From Pseudomonadales bacterium (lineage in GTDB: Bacteria > Pseudomonadota > Gammaproteobacteria > Pseudomonadales > UBA5518): 64,000 bases of DNA. Positions 36,101-43,665 of the stretch are shown piece by piece; the first letter of the stretch is position 1; each line of letters opens with the position of its first letter. Location of the stretch: contig JACKOP010000001.1 in NCBI GenBank assembly GCA_024234165.1, forward strand, positions 62,001 to 126,000, given 5' to 3'. The notes under the pieces are model-generated. The model worked only from the letters and a program-made list of their open reading frames with translations, made no database searches and was not told the DNA's origin. The position numbers and the translations under genes are program-made.

Positions 36101-39100
36101 CGGTTGACTACCCGCTCCAGGCGCACATCGTCCGCGGTCAGACCGGATTTCAGTTCGATACGGTCGCCTTCTGCCTCCAGCCACGAATCGTCGATGACGA
36201 TGTCGTGACCGTCCCCGCGTCCGAAGCGGTACGCATCGCCGCTGCCGTCGTTTTCACGGATCACGCCGCTCGGGGTGAGATCGGCGCCGCCGTACAGCAC
36301 GTCGTTGCCGGCCCCGCCGTCGAGGATGTCGTGAGCGGCACCGCCGAACAGGCGGTCATCGCCGGCGCCGCCTTGCAGCCCATCGTCGCCCGCTTCGCCC
36401 AGCAGCGTGTCGTCGCCGCCCAGACCGCTGAGCGTGTCGGACTGGCGTGAGCCGACGATGGTCTCTGCGTCTTCGCTGCCGGCGAACAGCACCGCCTGCA
36501 CGTCGTCGAGTGTCCACCGCGTGCCGTCTGCGAATGTGATGTGTTCGATCAGCCACGGGGTCTCATCGACACGCGGGCCAGTGTGGAAATATTGTCGGAG
36601 CGTCACCCGGTCGTCCGTATCCCGGATCGCAAGGATCAGGTCCTCGCCCTGGCGGCTGAGCTTCACGTCGGCGGGTGCCACAGCGTCCCGGAAGTGCAGC
36701 GTGTCGACGTTGCCGGGTGTGGAGTCCCCGTCGAGTACCGTGTCGAGGCCGTCGCCGCGGCCGAACAGATAGCTGTCGTTACCGTTGGCATCGATGGTGG
36801 GCGTGGTGCTGCGTATCTGCCGGTAGACACCGTCCTCCAGAACCCGATGCCAGCCGCTCGAACCGATCAGCAGGTCGTTGCCGCTGCTGCCATCGATCAC
36901 GTCGTCGCCGGCATTGCCGATCAGTACATCGTTACCTGCGAGGCCCACGATCGGCTCCGGCGCGGGCGAGCCGTGGATCACGTCGTTGCCGTCGCTGCTG
37001 GCTGCTACGGTCGCGCGCAGCGCGTCGTCGTGGCTCCAGGTGGTGCCGTCGTCGAACACGTATTGTCCGACGCCGTTGTGTCTGCCTGCGTACCCCTGCC
37101 GTGGTATCGAGAGCGACTCCCCGGTATCGAGCACGGTGAATATCAGCGCGTCACGTGGATCGAGGCTCAGGCCGACGTCGGCGGGAGCGAGTCCGGTGAA
37201 ATGCACACGGTCGCGCCGGACCCCGTTCTCGGCCGTATCGTGGATGACGTCGTGGCCAAAGCCGCGTCCGAAGACATACAGGTCGGCTCCTGCCTCACCG
37301 TGGAGCTGGTCGTCGCCTGCACCGCCAGAGAGCAGATCGTTGCCGTAACCGCCGTAGCTGCGATCGTCTCCACCCTCGCCGAACAGGCGGTCGTTGCCGT
37401 TGAGGCCGTAGAGCGAGTCGTTGCCGTCGCCGGCAAGCAGCAGATCGGCGCTGTCGGGCAGCACGGCGATATCGTCGCTGGAACCGAGGCGCCTCAGTCC
37501 GAACTCGGCCAGCAACGCACGGGTATCGGGACTGTCGGGTAGTGATTCCAGCACGCTGTCGAAGTCGGCCAGCCCGCGCCAGTTGCTGCCGGAGAGAAAA
37601 CCGCTGGCGTACCGATCCAGATCGAGCACGTCGGAGAGGTAACTCTGCGGGTCGGCGAGTTTCCGGGCAGTGAGCGCCTGGTTGAGAAGGGTGGCGTCGA
37701 GCCGGACGCCGGCATCGTCGATCACCACCGCGATCTGGTCCAGATACGGCTTCAGCCGGGTTTGCATCGCCAGGCTGGCATAGACGTTCTCCTTCAGGAC
37801 GTCGTAGGCCTGTTGCAGCAGATCGAGTTGAGGCTCGGCAAGGTTCACGCGCAGGATCGGCAGGGAGAGAAACGTGGCCGCACCACCGTTGTTGCTGCTG
37901 GCTGTTGTCGCAGACGAAATGGAAAGTCCCCAGTTCGCACCGCTGGTCTGGCTCTTCTGTGTGGGCAGGTTGAAGAAGTACTGTCCGTTGAAGGCTTCGA
38001 GTACGTGGAGCTTGCGGTTCCACTCGGCGATCGCGTTGCGATAAGCCTCGCTGAGTTGCGGATCGTCGGCATCGCTGAGAAAACTCGCGCTGCTGGTAAC
38101 GCGGTCAGGCCCCGTGATGACGGATGACGCCATGGTCACGTTGGCGGAACGGCGGTCGTCGCCGAATGCTTCGTACTGGATGCGGTATTTGCCGGCTGCG
38201 CGCTCTTCGAGGTTTCTCGCCATGCCGGAGGTGTTGGCCCAGACAGTCAGCAACTCGTCGAGCAGAGCCTTCTGTTCGACCCGCGTGGTGGCGGACTGGA
38301 ACTCGCCGAGAACGTCGAGCAGGCTTGCCGATGTGGCGGCGGCCTGCTGCAGCTCGCGCACATTGCCTGCCCCGCCCATGTTGGGCAGGCTCCTCAGGGC
38401 TTCGGGGACCTCGATATCGACGGCGAACCGGGTAGAGAAAGTGTCGGTGGCCAGCCCGAATTCCCCCATGGGGGCGGTAGTGCCGTCGCTGCGTGTGAAG
38501 CTGCCTTCGCGCGCGAGCTGATTGCCATTGGCGAGATCCTGGTTCCTGAGCGTGTGGGCCAGATCCAGGCTGGCGATCCCTGCGTCGGCCAGCGCAATCA
38601 GTTCACCCGCATCGGTCGATCCGTCCTGGTTGGCGTCTTGCCAGAGTCTCAGTTCCGCGAAGGCGGGATCGTTCGCGTCGATCTTGCCGTCGCCGCCGGT
38701 GTCGAGTGCAGCCAGCGCCGCAAATCCATTTGCAGCGAGTGTGCCATCGGATAACGGTGTGAAATCACCGAACAGCTCGGCGCCGGTGTCGATGCCGCCA
38801 TTTGCGCTTCGATCGCGAACGAGGAGGGCATCATCGCGACCGACCCAGCCGGTACGGGTCAGCACACCATCGCCATCATGGTCGAAGTGGATGCTGCCCA
38901 GACCGACGGTTTCAAAACCGTCGCCATCCAGATCGAGGACAAGAGGATCGCGCGGCCAGGCCCAGGATTTGGCGCGGTTGAATCCGTCCGGGTGCAGCCA
39001 CTCATATAGCCATTTACCGATATTTTGTTTGTTTAACCATTCAATTCCAAACTTGACGCCCTTCGCCGTCCAATCCGCTGCGGCGTACATTTTTATTACC

Positions 39101-39378
39101 GCCTGCGCTCTGCTGGCAGTGAGCGGATCGATACCTGTTTTTCTAAGAAGTTCCGCATATAGACCCGGGTTGTTTTTCAAGGAGTTGAAAACAATATCCA
39201 AACCCTTTACCGGAACGGAAACCGTTGCACTCCACATCGCTGCTGCAGTAGCTGCAGCGGCAATTGCCACGGCTTCAGATGCCGCAGCAGCGGCTGCAAC
39301 GCTGTTGCCGGACTCATGAGCATCGACGGCTCTTTGAGCCGCATCACCGATATTTGCAAATACGTTCAATCCAAACAT
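30181..39378 (-). CDS. Giant RTX calcium-binding secreted protein
   Basis: The 3065-residue product is a type I secretion substrate. Residues 1-135 are a distinct, relatively AT-rich-coded domain with a hydrophobic alanine-rich run at 27-55. The core starts at about 144 (DPLVLDLDGDGFETVG) with calcium-loop motifs; a helical part follows to about 640. From there to about 2600 dozens of RTX nonapeptides (GGDGDDLLDGG type) alternate with calcium-binding-related modules ending FxDGTxWT. Two cadherin/Ig-like modules (about 2600-2920) precede a 150-residue C terminus that should carry the secretion signal. ATG 39378 has AAGGAG upstream. No enzymatic domain is recognised. It could be a toxin with an N-terminal effector part or an adhesin. 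Confidence 0.92.
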   Translation of the reverse strand: MFGLNVFANIGDAAQRAVDAHESGNSVAAAAAASEAVAIAAAATAAAMWSATVSVPVKGLDIVFNSLKNNPGLYAELLRKTGIDPLTASRAQAVIKMYAAADWTAKGVKFGIEWLNKQNIGKWLYEWLHPDGFNRAKSWAWPRDPLVLDLDGDGFETVGLGSIHFDHDGDGVLTRTGWVGRDDALLVRDRSANGGIDTGAELFGDFTPLSDGTLAANGFAALAALDTGGDGKIDANDPAFAELRLWQDANQDGSTDAGELIALADAGIASLDLAHTLRNQDLANGNQLAREGSFTRSDGTTAPMGEFGLATDTFSTRFAVDIEVPEALRSLPNMGGAGNVRELQQAAATSASLLDVLGEFQSATTRVEQKALLDELLTVWANTSGMARNLEERAAGKYRIQYEAFGDDRRSANVTMASSVITGPDRVTSSASFLSDADDPQLSEAYRNAIAEWNRKLHVLEAFNGQYFFNLPTQKSQTSGANWGLSISSATTASSNNGGAATFLSLPILRVNLAEPQLDLLQQAYDVLKENVYASLAMQTRLKPYLDQIAVVIDDAGVRLDATLLNQALTARKLADPQSYLSDVLDLDRYASGFLSGSNWRGLADFDSVLESLPDSPDTRALLAEFGLRRLGSSDDIAVLPDSADLLLAGDGNDSLYGLNGNDRLFGEGGDDRSYGGYGNDLLSGGAGDDQLHGEAGADLYVFGRGFGHDVIHDTAENGVRRDRVHFTGLAPADVGLSLDPRDALIFTVLDTGESLSIPRQGYAGRHNGVGQYVFDDGTTWSHDDALRATVAASSDGNDVIHGSPAPEPIVGLAGNDVLIGNAGDDVIDGSSGNDLLIGSSGWHRVLEDGVYRQIRSTTPTIDANGNDSYLFGRGDGLDTVLDGDSTPGNVDTLHFRDAVAPADVKLSRQGEDLILAIRDTDDRVTLRQYFHTGPRVDETPWLIEHITFADGTRWTLDDVQAVLFAGSEDAETIVGSRQSDTLSGLGGDDTLLGEAGDDGLQGGAGDDRLFGGAAHDILDGGAGNDVLYGGADLTPSGVIRENDGSGDAYRFGRGDGHDIVIDDSWLEAEGDRIELKSGLTADDVRLERVVNRNGWRTTDDLKFTIRDTGETLLVRKHFDAGNRYAIEEITFSDGTLWDAEAIRSRVLLGDAGNDVLSGFNDRDDVLAGAGGDDVLAGGSGSDTYLSGFGDGNDVIDEGDTTGEDAVELESGVAPNDVTIRWTLLGDMRITLADGSGLGVRRQSDDGSGRIGIEQLRFADGTRWSRDELAQRAIAATAGDDFIVGGRGDDILDGGSGNDRFQDRGGYDSYLFGLGDGHDVIADHGGRIVFKTGIGPNDAGFSHDGNDLIVTVATSGDSLRIADWLGDRERLDSFEFANGARLDSDDVLGTLHVDEDTEILYGSPGADTLTGSDKHSTIHGREGDDILTGGAGSDHLYGDESDDTLEGGPDRDELFGGSGNNTYILERGSALDWAFGESLDVAGDTVVFAAGIRPEDVSVQLGDAGGWWDPQPGDVGYDSLVIGFGGNDALIVGTRNGDDLARGAIQQFRFDDGTTWTLSDLIARADDGKMGWQQREQDDPLTILGSQADDSISDYSGQSVSVQARGNDDYITLAGGDSRVAAGTGNDYIGTGAGDDLIAGEVGDDEIMAGDGDDVIGFNHGDGHDRLGAGDGTDTLSLGATITPAMLGAASGRDGSTVLPIDGGAGGTITLLDCTADDPAGGLERIQFIDGQGSTRIFDLVGWLRANAAALATATAESPLAFDGTGFELSGRTMPAGGLEVVAYAQTGDLFATAHPADNSASDGNDALYGTPGDDALEAGAGNDVVIGLAGGDTILGGDGDDLLDGGDGDDLLDGGASSDILYGGRGADTLLGSSGHDELHGGWGGDTYLYRAGDGITIVDDEHRALPWSGGGEAGPARWYEGERGYADEGDYSDTAIDEAPNILQLGPGIRAQDLRHSEQDGDLLIEFANSPADRLILRGYEPGRATRTRSIDIIRFDDGSEIVAETIEASGRTEAAHDDGGALSGTPFADTLIGGAGDDWLEGGGGSDRLLGGAGSDTYLIHQDWHSAPLQTSLFESWREQDFNRIVLTGNVSADALHLAFDGGELLLRLNEAADAIRFAGFDPRAPGMQAPVAEVSLPGEDTTFSFDELLQRGIRIIGTAADDVLEGTRVADWFEGREADDAMHGGAGGDLYLIDADAGLDTITDSEDGDAPNVLVLPDGTTLDDLRLSCDDEGFLIVDLIASGNRIRLSGFDRENPLGPRAIERFRFGVDGDEITYGQLLGRGFDLVGSDESEVLTGTALADRIRGRDGNDLIEATPGGDWLAGEAGNDTYVIGLGDGTVTIDDVSDEAAGNVLRFGPGISADALRNRLRFEPDGDGGHALCIAYGEGDDVLRLGNFDPQDALGRHAVESVEFTDGTAVDYATLVSWMFVVEGDSAANALTGTNVGDRLYGYDGDDLLEAGAGDDVLTAGAGNDLLRGGRGRDAYVLNPGDGEDTIEDTADAGIGNVLSFGAGIRREDLRVEIEGDDLLVRYGSAGDVVRVTGYAPQGAGAGTVVDTFEFEDRTTLTLREFMNRAPTLTQSIDDHTVYAGAPFELVLPAGLFSDPEGDAVLLRVGVTNHDNLPHWLQYDAATRTLYGTPQNDDAGEFDIVIQGTDGLGASNHHGFHVSVRPDAPDPDRTPLAATDNATVIEDRKLFALGNVLTNDSDPEARMLQVADPGVRLGEYGLLALLPNGGFAYVLNNLLPAVQGLGTGEALVERFGYTASNGSARSASELIVTVNGTNDVPRLGHALPDVQLARGKAFAWQLPANTFGDRDRNDTLSYSATLANGKPLPAWLAFDPGTQSFSGKVPGTQAAGIDVRVTASDGNGPGSSASDVFRISVGSKTVVPSATASNSSATAYAEAAAAAQNLANPNAMPSRPNLPEQRATPVRDDDLLDRFLQGFARHEPPANGAKADGGSFTPWQDFLRAETFASTASSEQNFARCWSELTEALSRLDAQRLAATAWSSPSLGADIGALAGWLSGSNRSAYGGVNEVSLLAAGAQLRQFTGLREGVRQLAG
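38705..38853 (-). repeat. RTX core segment duplicated in the orphan cassette (copy A)
   Basis: These 149 bp encode TGWVGRDDALLVRDRSANGG to FAALAAL in the RTX core and match 40438-40586 with about ten differences (near 93% identity, counted by eye). Confidence 0.9.
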
Positions 39379-39379
39379 G

Positions 39380-39829
39380 TTATTTCTCCTTAAATAAATT
39401 TTTTGCATGCAAAACGAATGCGCAAATAATATCGATAGACAAATAAACAAGCCCAGCCATTGCTACAAAAAAGACAATCGTGGACGGATAGCTGGCATGC
39501 ATAATATTTTTGATGTCTTGAAATTCGGATACCACTCCGAGGAAAATGAGAGTCACAATGATCAGAGTTGTGATACTAGGTTTTGCGCTCCCACAAAGGA
39601 ATTTATCATATAGACGAAAGGCAAAAATTCGAAATCCCTGGACAAATGCCAACAGGGTTGCGCTGATGGCAATCAGCCTGATCGAAGCAGTCTCCTCGTT
39701 GTCGGCGCGCATTAATTCCAGAATGTCAAGAGTTGAACTCCTGAACAGGATCCAAATTATCAGCAAAATGAGTTCGGGATGAAAAAACATCAGTAATCCG
39801 CTGACATTTTTAGCTGTAACCGGGTTCAT
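39380..39829 (-). CDS. Small membrane protein with four predicted helices, possible immunity protein
   Basis: The 149-residue protein has hydrophobic segments LLMFFHPELILLIIWILF, LIAISATLLAFVQGFRIFAF, ITTLIIVTLIFLGVV and IVFFVAMAGLVYLSIDIICAF. No family is recognised. Its start overlaps the upstream small gene by ATGA and the RTX start follows its stop by one base, so it is tightly coupled to the RTX gene. Its coding sequence is AT-rich compared with the RTX core. Four-helix inner-membrane proteins are the usual immunity partners of A-type pore-forming colicins, and the adjacent RTX N terminus has a hydrophobic run. An immunity role is inference. Confidence 0.6.
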   Translation of the reverse strand: MNPVTAKNVSGLLMFFHPELILLIIWILFRSSTLDILELMRADNEETASIRLIAISATLLAFVQGFRIFAFRLYDKFLCGSAKPSITTLIIVTLIFLGVVSEFQDIKNIMHASYPSTIVFFVAMAGLVYLSIDIICAFVLHAKNLFKEK

Positions 39830-40338
39830 CGGATTTCCCCCTTCGCCAATCTCACCTGCGCTGGATGGTTCCTCATATTCATGAGTCTGTCTATCTGTTG
39901 CGTTGGCCTCTCCATTTTGATGTTTATGAGTGGCTTCCCTGCCTTGAAAAAGGACTTCAAGTCATCTGATTTTGTAAATGCAAAGTGTTCGATTTCTATT
40001 GAAATTTGTTTATATGTATAAAAAAATATCGCTGATTCTTCCAGTATTTTCCTTAATATAAAAGGATCATCTATCCCGTAGGTGGAAATCGCTACTCCAT
40101 TGGTTGCTGGGCTTACGAAAACAAGCTGTCGTTCACGACAGGTTTTTGCTGATTCGCAGGCGCCGCTTGCAATCAATAGATGTTCGATCTTTTCTGCGAG
40201 GAGCAGGCGTTCGTTTTCATGAGATCTGTCCTCTCCAGAGTTTGCATGGGGTGCGCCGTACGCCAGAAACGCCGGAATTATGGCTATTCTGAGTAGTCGA
40301 ACTGCAGCTACTGAAAGGCGATTGTTGCTGTGATGCAT
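39826..40338 (-). CDS. Small exported protein, paralogue of 40922-41377, possible immunity protein
   Basis: The 170-residue protein has a basic N terminus and hydrophobic segment (LLRIAIIPAFLAYGAPHANS) that looks like a signal peptide. It shares an arrangement with the product of 40922-41377: a C-x5-C motif (LIASGACESAKTC), then a YGI element, then FFKAGKP near the C terminus. ATG 40338 is preceded by GGAG. Its coding sequence is AT-rich. It lies just downstream of the orphan cassette. A periplasmic immunity role is inferred from the layout and is untested. Confidence 0.6.
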   Translation of the reverse strand: MHHSNNRLSVAAVRLLRIAIIPAFLAYGAPHANSGEDRSHENERLLLAEKIEHLLIASGACESAKTCRERQLVFVSPATNGVAISTYGIDDPFILRKILEESAIFFYTYKQISIEIEHFAFTKSDDLKSFFKAGKPLINIKMERPTQQIDRLMNMRNHPAQVRLAKGEIR

Positions 40339-40433
40339 GGGTTTTGCTCCGATCTGTCGTTAGCGCACGACCACCTTTAGTTCAATGAGAGAGTCTGGAT
40401 TAGTCGCCTCGGGTTTTATATATCTGTAACTCG

Positions 40434-40925
40434 TCACAGTGCAGCCAGCGCGGCAAATCCGTTTGCAGCGAGTGTGCTATCGGATAACGGTCTGAAATCA
40501 CCGAACAGCTCGGCGCCGGTGTCGATGCCGCCATTTGCGCTTCGGTCGCGAACGAGGAGGGCATCATCACGACCAGGCCAGCCGGTGCAATTGGCTCCAT
40601 CATTATTTGGCCACCACCTTCCAGCGGCGATATAGTCGGGAGGGTTTCTGATCGAGTCTTCGATATCGCGCATCAAATATCGATATTGCTCACCCGTAAG
40701 GGTGATGGTCGGGCCGGCAATCGTGTATTCGTGCGTTTCCCTTCCATTAGAATCAGGTCCAGTAATGTCGATTTTCCTTGGCGCATTGGGTGATCCGGGA
40801 GCGACCGGAACCAGTCCGTATTCTGTTTTGCGCTCATTGGGGTGAGTAATTGCGATAAATGTATGCGGAATGAGGTTGGATCCGCCCATGTCGACTCTCA
40901 TTTGTGCAGTGGCTTCCGTGCTCAT
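40434..40925 (-). CDS. Orphan toxin-like cassette joined to a piece of RTX core
   Basis: The 163-residue frame is a chimera. Residues 1-115 form an unrelated domain with His21 in NLIPHTFIAITHP, a YGLVP strand and Cys113 in GANCTGW. The order His then NC resembles circularly permuted papain-like (NlpC/P60 or LRAT-like) domains found as effector domains in secreted toxins. From TGW on, the protein is an almost exact copy of RTX residues about 176-225, then stops. It is truncated right after the presumed catalytic Cys, so it is either a decayed toxin tip or a stored exchange cassette. It overlaps the upstream small gene by ATGA. Confidence 0.6.
   Translation of the reverse strand: MSTEATAQMRVDMGGSNLIPHTFIAITHPNERKTEYGLVPVAPGSPNAPRKIDITGPDSNGRETHEYTIAGPTITLTGEQYRYLMRDIEDSIRNPPDYIAAGRWWPNNDGANCTGWPGRDDALLVRDRSANGGIDTGAELFGDFRPLSDSTLAANGFAALAAL
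40438..40586 (-). repeat. RTX core segment duplicated in the orphan cassette (copy B)
   Basis: Partial duplicate of 38705-38853. The left end of the match coincides with the stop codon of the orphan frame and the right end with ACCGGCTGG, the probable recombination joint. Confidence 0.9.
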
Positions 40926-41377
40926 TTGTTGATCTCCAGGATCAGGAATGGCTTGATGCTCTTGAAGAAAATGCCCGATTCGATGTATTCCTCATGAGTT
41001 TCGTGATAACCCCTTATTGTAATTGGTACTCCATCGGTAACTCGCAAACCGTCCGTTATGGCGAAATCAAGCACTGCGCGGAATGCATCCCTGTTGCTAC
41101 CCGAAATCCCGTAAAATGTGCTGCGAACGCGATCTCCGTGTCCACCATAGGCGGGCAGCAAGTCGTAACACTTTTCCGGCGTATCGCAGAATCCTTTCGC
41201 AATCAACATTCGTTTGACCGCAGAACTCAGATTTCCGCCCTGATCCGAATATTTTTCACCCATCGCCGATGCTTCGACGCTGAATTGCAACGTCAGGAAA
41301 ACAAACAGGGATGTAACCATGATGCGCACGATCCAGAGATGCTTGTTGTTCGTTCCACGCATTGTTTCCGCCGTCAT
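40922..41377 (-). CDS. Small exported protein, possible immunity protein
   Basis: The 151-residue product has an N-terminal hydrophobic segment (IVRIMVTSLFVFLTLQFSVEA) consistent with export. It shares with the 39826-40338 product the C-x5-C motif (LIAKGFCDTPEKC), a YGI element and FFKSIKP near the C terminus, so the two are probably paralogues. It overlaps the ABC transporter stop upstream and the orphan cassette start downstream, each by ATGA, with AAGGAGG before its start. Location next to a toxin-like cassette suggests it protects the producer, which is inference. Confidence 0.62.
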   Translation of the reverse strand: MTAETMRGTNNKHLWIVRIMVTSLFVFLTLQFSVEASAMGEKYSDQGGNLSSAVKRMLIAKGFCDTPEKCYDLLPAYGGHGDRVRSTFYGISGSNRDAFRAVLDFAITDGLRVTDGVPITIRGYHETHEEYIESGIFFKSIKPFLILEINK

Positions 41378-43557
41378 GTTTCCTCCTTCACCAGACTCAT
41401 CTGCATCGGATGACTTCCCATATTCACCACCTCATCCACCTGCAGGCCCTTCGGGACCTGGTGCGTGATGAACAGCATCGTCACCTTGCCCTTCAGCCGG
41501 TTGATCGTCTGGGCGAGGTGCTCGGTGGTCTGTTGGTCGAGGTTCGATACCGCCTCGTCGAAGATCAGCACCCTGGGACGCTTGAGCAGCGCACGGGCGA
41601 TGGCGATGCGCTGACGCTGGCCACCGGAAAGTCCTGTACCACGTTCGCCGATTTCGGTCTGGTATCCGTTCGGCAGTTTCTCGATCGCCTCGTGGATCTC
41701 CGCCGCCTTGCATGCAGCGATCACGTCTTCGAAGTGCGCGTGTGGCTGTGCCATCACGAGGTTGTCGTACACCGTGCCGGAAAACAGCACCGTTTCCTGT
41801 GGCACAACGCCGAAGGTGGCGCGCAGTTCGTTCGCGGCGAGCTGACGGATGTCGCGACCGTCGAGGGTGATCTGTCCTTCCTGTGGCCAGTAGAATCCTT
41901 GGATCAGTTTGGCCAGGGTGCTCTTGCCGCAGCCGGACGGGCCCATCAGCACGGTCAGCTTTCCGGTGGGAATCGCAAGGCTCAGGCCGCGGTAGAGCCA
42001 CGGTTGCTGATCCGAGTAGCGGAATCCCAGGCTTCTGATGACGATTCTGCCGCTCGCGCCGGGCGAACGCCGTGGTGTGAGCGTGAACGGCTCCTGTGGC
42101 GTGTCGAGGATGTCGCCAAGGCGCGCCAGCGAAACCCTGGCCTGCTGGAATTCCTGCCACAGCCCGACGAGTCGCAGCAGCGGCTGGCTCATCCGGCTGG
42201 CGAACATCTGGAAGGCGACCAGCATCCCCACCGTGAGTCCACCCGTCTGCATCACGTACCAGGCGCCAGCGATCAGGATGGCGAGTGTCATCAGTTGTTC
42301 CAGGCCGGTGGCGACCACGTTGTAGGTGTTGCCGACCTGCCGGGTGGCAAAGCTGGCCGACAGGTATTGGGCGAGATAGACGCCGTAGCGCTTGCCGAGG
42401 TCCGGTTCGAGCTGCAGGGACTTCACGGTGGCCATGCCGGCGAGGTATTCCGTGAGAAAGGCCTGATTGCGGGCGCCGAGCAGGAATTGCGTGTCGAGCC
42501 GGGTGCGAAAGACCGGCACCATGACGAGGCTGGCGACGACAATCAGCGACAGGGTGGCGATGGCGATCAGCGTGAGCTGCCAGCTGTAGGCGAACATGAC
42601 CGCGAGGAAGATGATCAGGAAGGGCAGGTCGAGCAGCAGGCTTACTGCTGCGCCGGAGATGAATTCGCGCAACTGATCCACCCCGTGCATGCGTGCGACC
42701 AGGGTGCCGGTGGCGCGGTTCTCGAAGTAGGGCAATGGCAGGAGCAACAGATGGCGCAACACCTTGTCGCCGAGCACGGCGTCGATGCGACTGCCCGTAT
42801 GCAGCACCAGGTACTGCCGCAGCCAGCTCATGACACTGCTGAAGACCATGAACACCAGCAGTGCAATGCCCAGCACGATCAGCGTGCTTTCGGTGTGGTG
42901 CGCGATCACCTTGTCGATGATGACCTGGGTAAACAGGGGCGTGCCCAGTCCGACGAGGTTGATGGCGAGACTCGCGAGCAGCACGTCACGCCAGATCGTC
43001 GAATGACGCAGCAGTTCGGGGATGAACCACGAGAAGCCGAACGGCCTTTTTTGCGAAGGAGGGCCGGGCTCGCCGTTGGTGGATTCCGCGATGGGCGGCG
43101 CGGATCGTGCCACCAGCAACAGGAGCGGCAGTGTTGCGGCTTGCGCTGCGGCGAGTGGCACGGTTTCCGGCGTCGATTGGCCGGGCAGCACCCACGCGAT
43201 GGTGTCGTCGTCGTGCTGGACGATCAGTGCCGGCGTGAAGGCCGGAGCGTCGGGGGGCGCGGTCTCGCCAGCATCCGCTGCGTTCCGATCAGGTGCGCTC
43301 AGCAGTGCTACGGCAGGCAGCGGCAGCTCGCGCAAGTCCGCATCGGGCCAGGCTGCCAGACCGGCGTCGAGACCGAGTGTGGCCAGTGCTTCGACCAGCG
43401 TGGGCAGGTCGATGGGCGGCGGGAAACGCTTGATGGCCAGTTCGGCGTCGAACGGCTGGCGGTGGAACCCGGCGAGGCTTGCCAGCAGCCACAGCGCCGC
43501 GCGGGTGTCCATGCATCCTTGCACGTCGACCACAGAGTCCGTATGCGATCCTTGCAT
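41374..43557 (-). CDS. Type I secretion ABC transporter, HlyB-like
   Basis: The 727-residue exporter should move the RTX protein. An N-terminal C39-like domain (about 1-140) lacks the catalytic Cys at the aligned position, as in HlyB, so it should bind rather than cleave the substrate. Six membrane helices follow, starting about residue 190. The ATPase has Walker A MGPSGCGKSTLAKL, signature GLSGGQRQRIAIARALL and Walker B VLIFDEAVSNLD. ATG 43557 is used; an internal ATG at 43512 with AAGGA upstream is possible. It is the first gene of the RTX operon. Confidence 0.92.
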   Translation of the reverse strand: MQGSHTDSVVDVQGCMDTRAALWLLASLAGFHRQPFDAELAIKRFPPPIDLPTLVEALATLGLDAGLAAWPDADLRELPLPAVALLSAPDRNAADAGETAPPDAPAFTPALIVQHDDDTIAWVLPGQSTPETVPLAAAQAATLPLLLLVARSAPPIAESTNGEPGPPSQKRPFGFSWFIPELLRHSTIWRDVLLASLAINLVGLGTPLFTQVIIDKVIAHHTESTLIVLGIALLVFMVFSSVMSWLRQYLVLHTGSRIDAVLGDKVLRHLLLLPLPYFENRATGTLVARMHGVDQLREFISGAAVSLLLDLPFLIIFLAVMFAYSWQLTLIAIATLSLIVVASLVMVPVFRTRLDTQFLLGARNQAFLTEYLAGMATVKSLQLEPDLGKRYGVYLAQYLSASFATRQVGNTYNVVATGLEQLMTLAILIAGAWYVMQTGGLTVGMLVAFQMFASRMSQPLLRLVGLWQEFQQARVSLARLGDILDTPQEPFTLTPRRSPGASGRIVIRSLGFRYSDQQPWLYRGLSLAIPTGKLTVLMGPSGCGKSTLAKLIQGFYWPQEGQITLDGRDIRQLAANELRATFGVVPQETVLFSGTVYDNLVMAQPHAHFEDVIAACKAAEIHEAIEKLPNGYQTEIGERGTGLSGGQRQRIAIARALLKRPRVLIFDEAVSNLDQQTTEHLAQTINRLKGKVTMLFITHQVPKGLQVDEVVNMGSHPMQMSLVKEET

Positions 43558-43665
43558 ACACCATTCTTCTTTGTCATGGATGGTTCATGCGCGTATGCAA
43601 TGGCAATCGAGGGGGCGTGTCAACGCCGACACGCTCCGGTTGCGCCTTTTCTTACCTGAGGTCGT

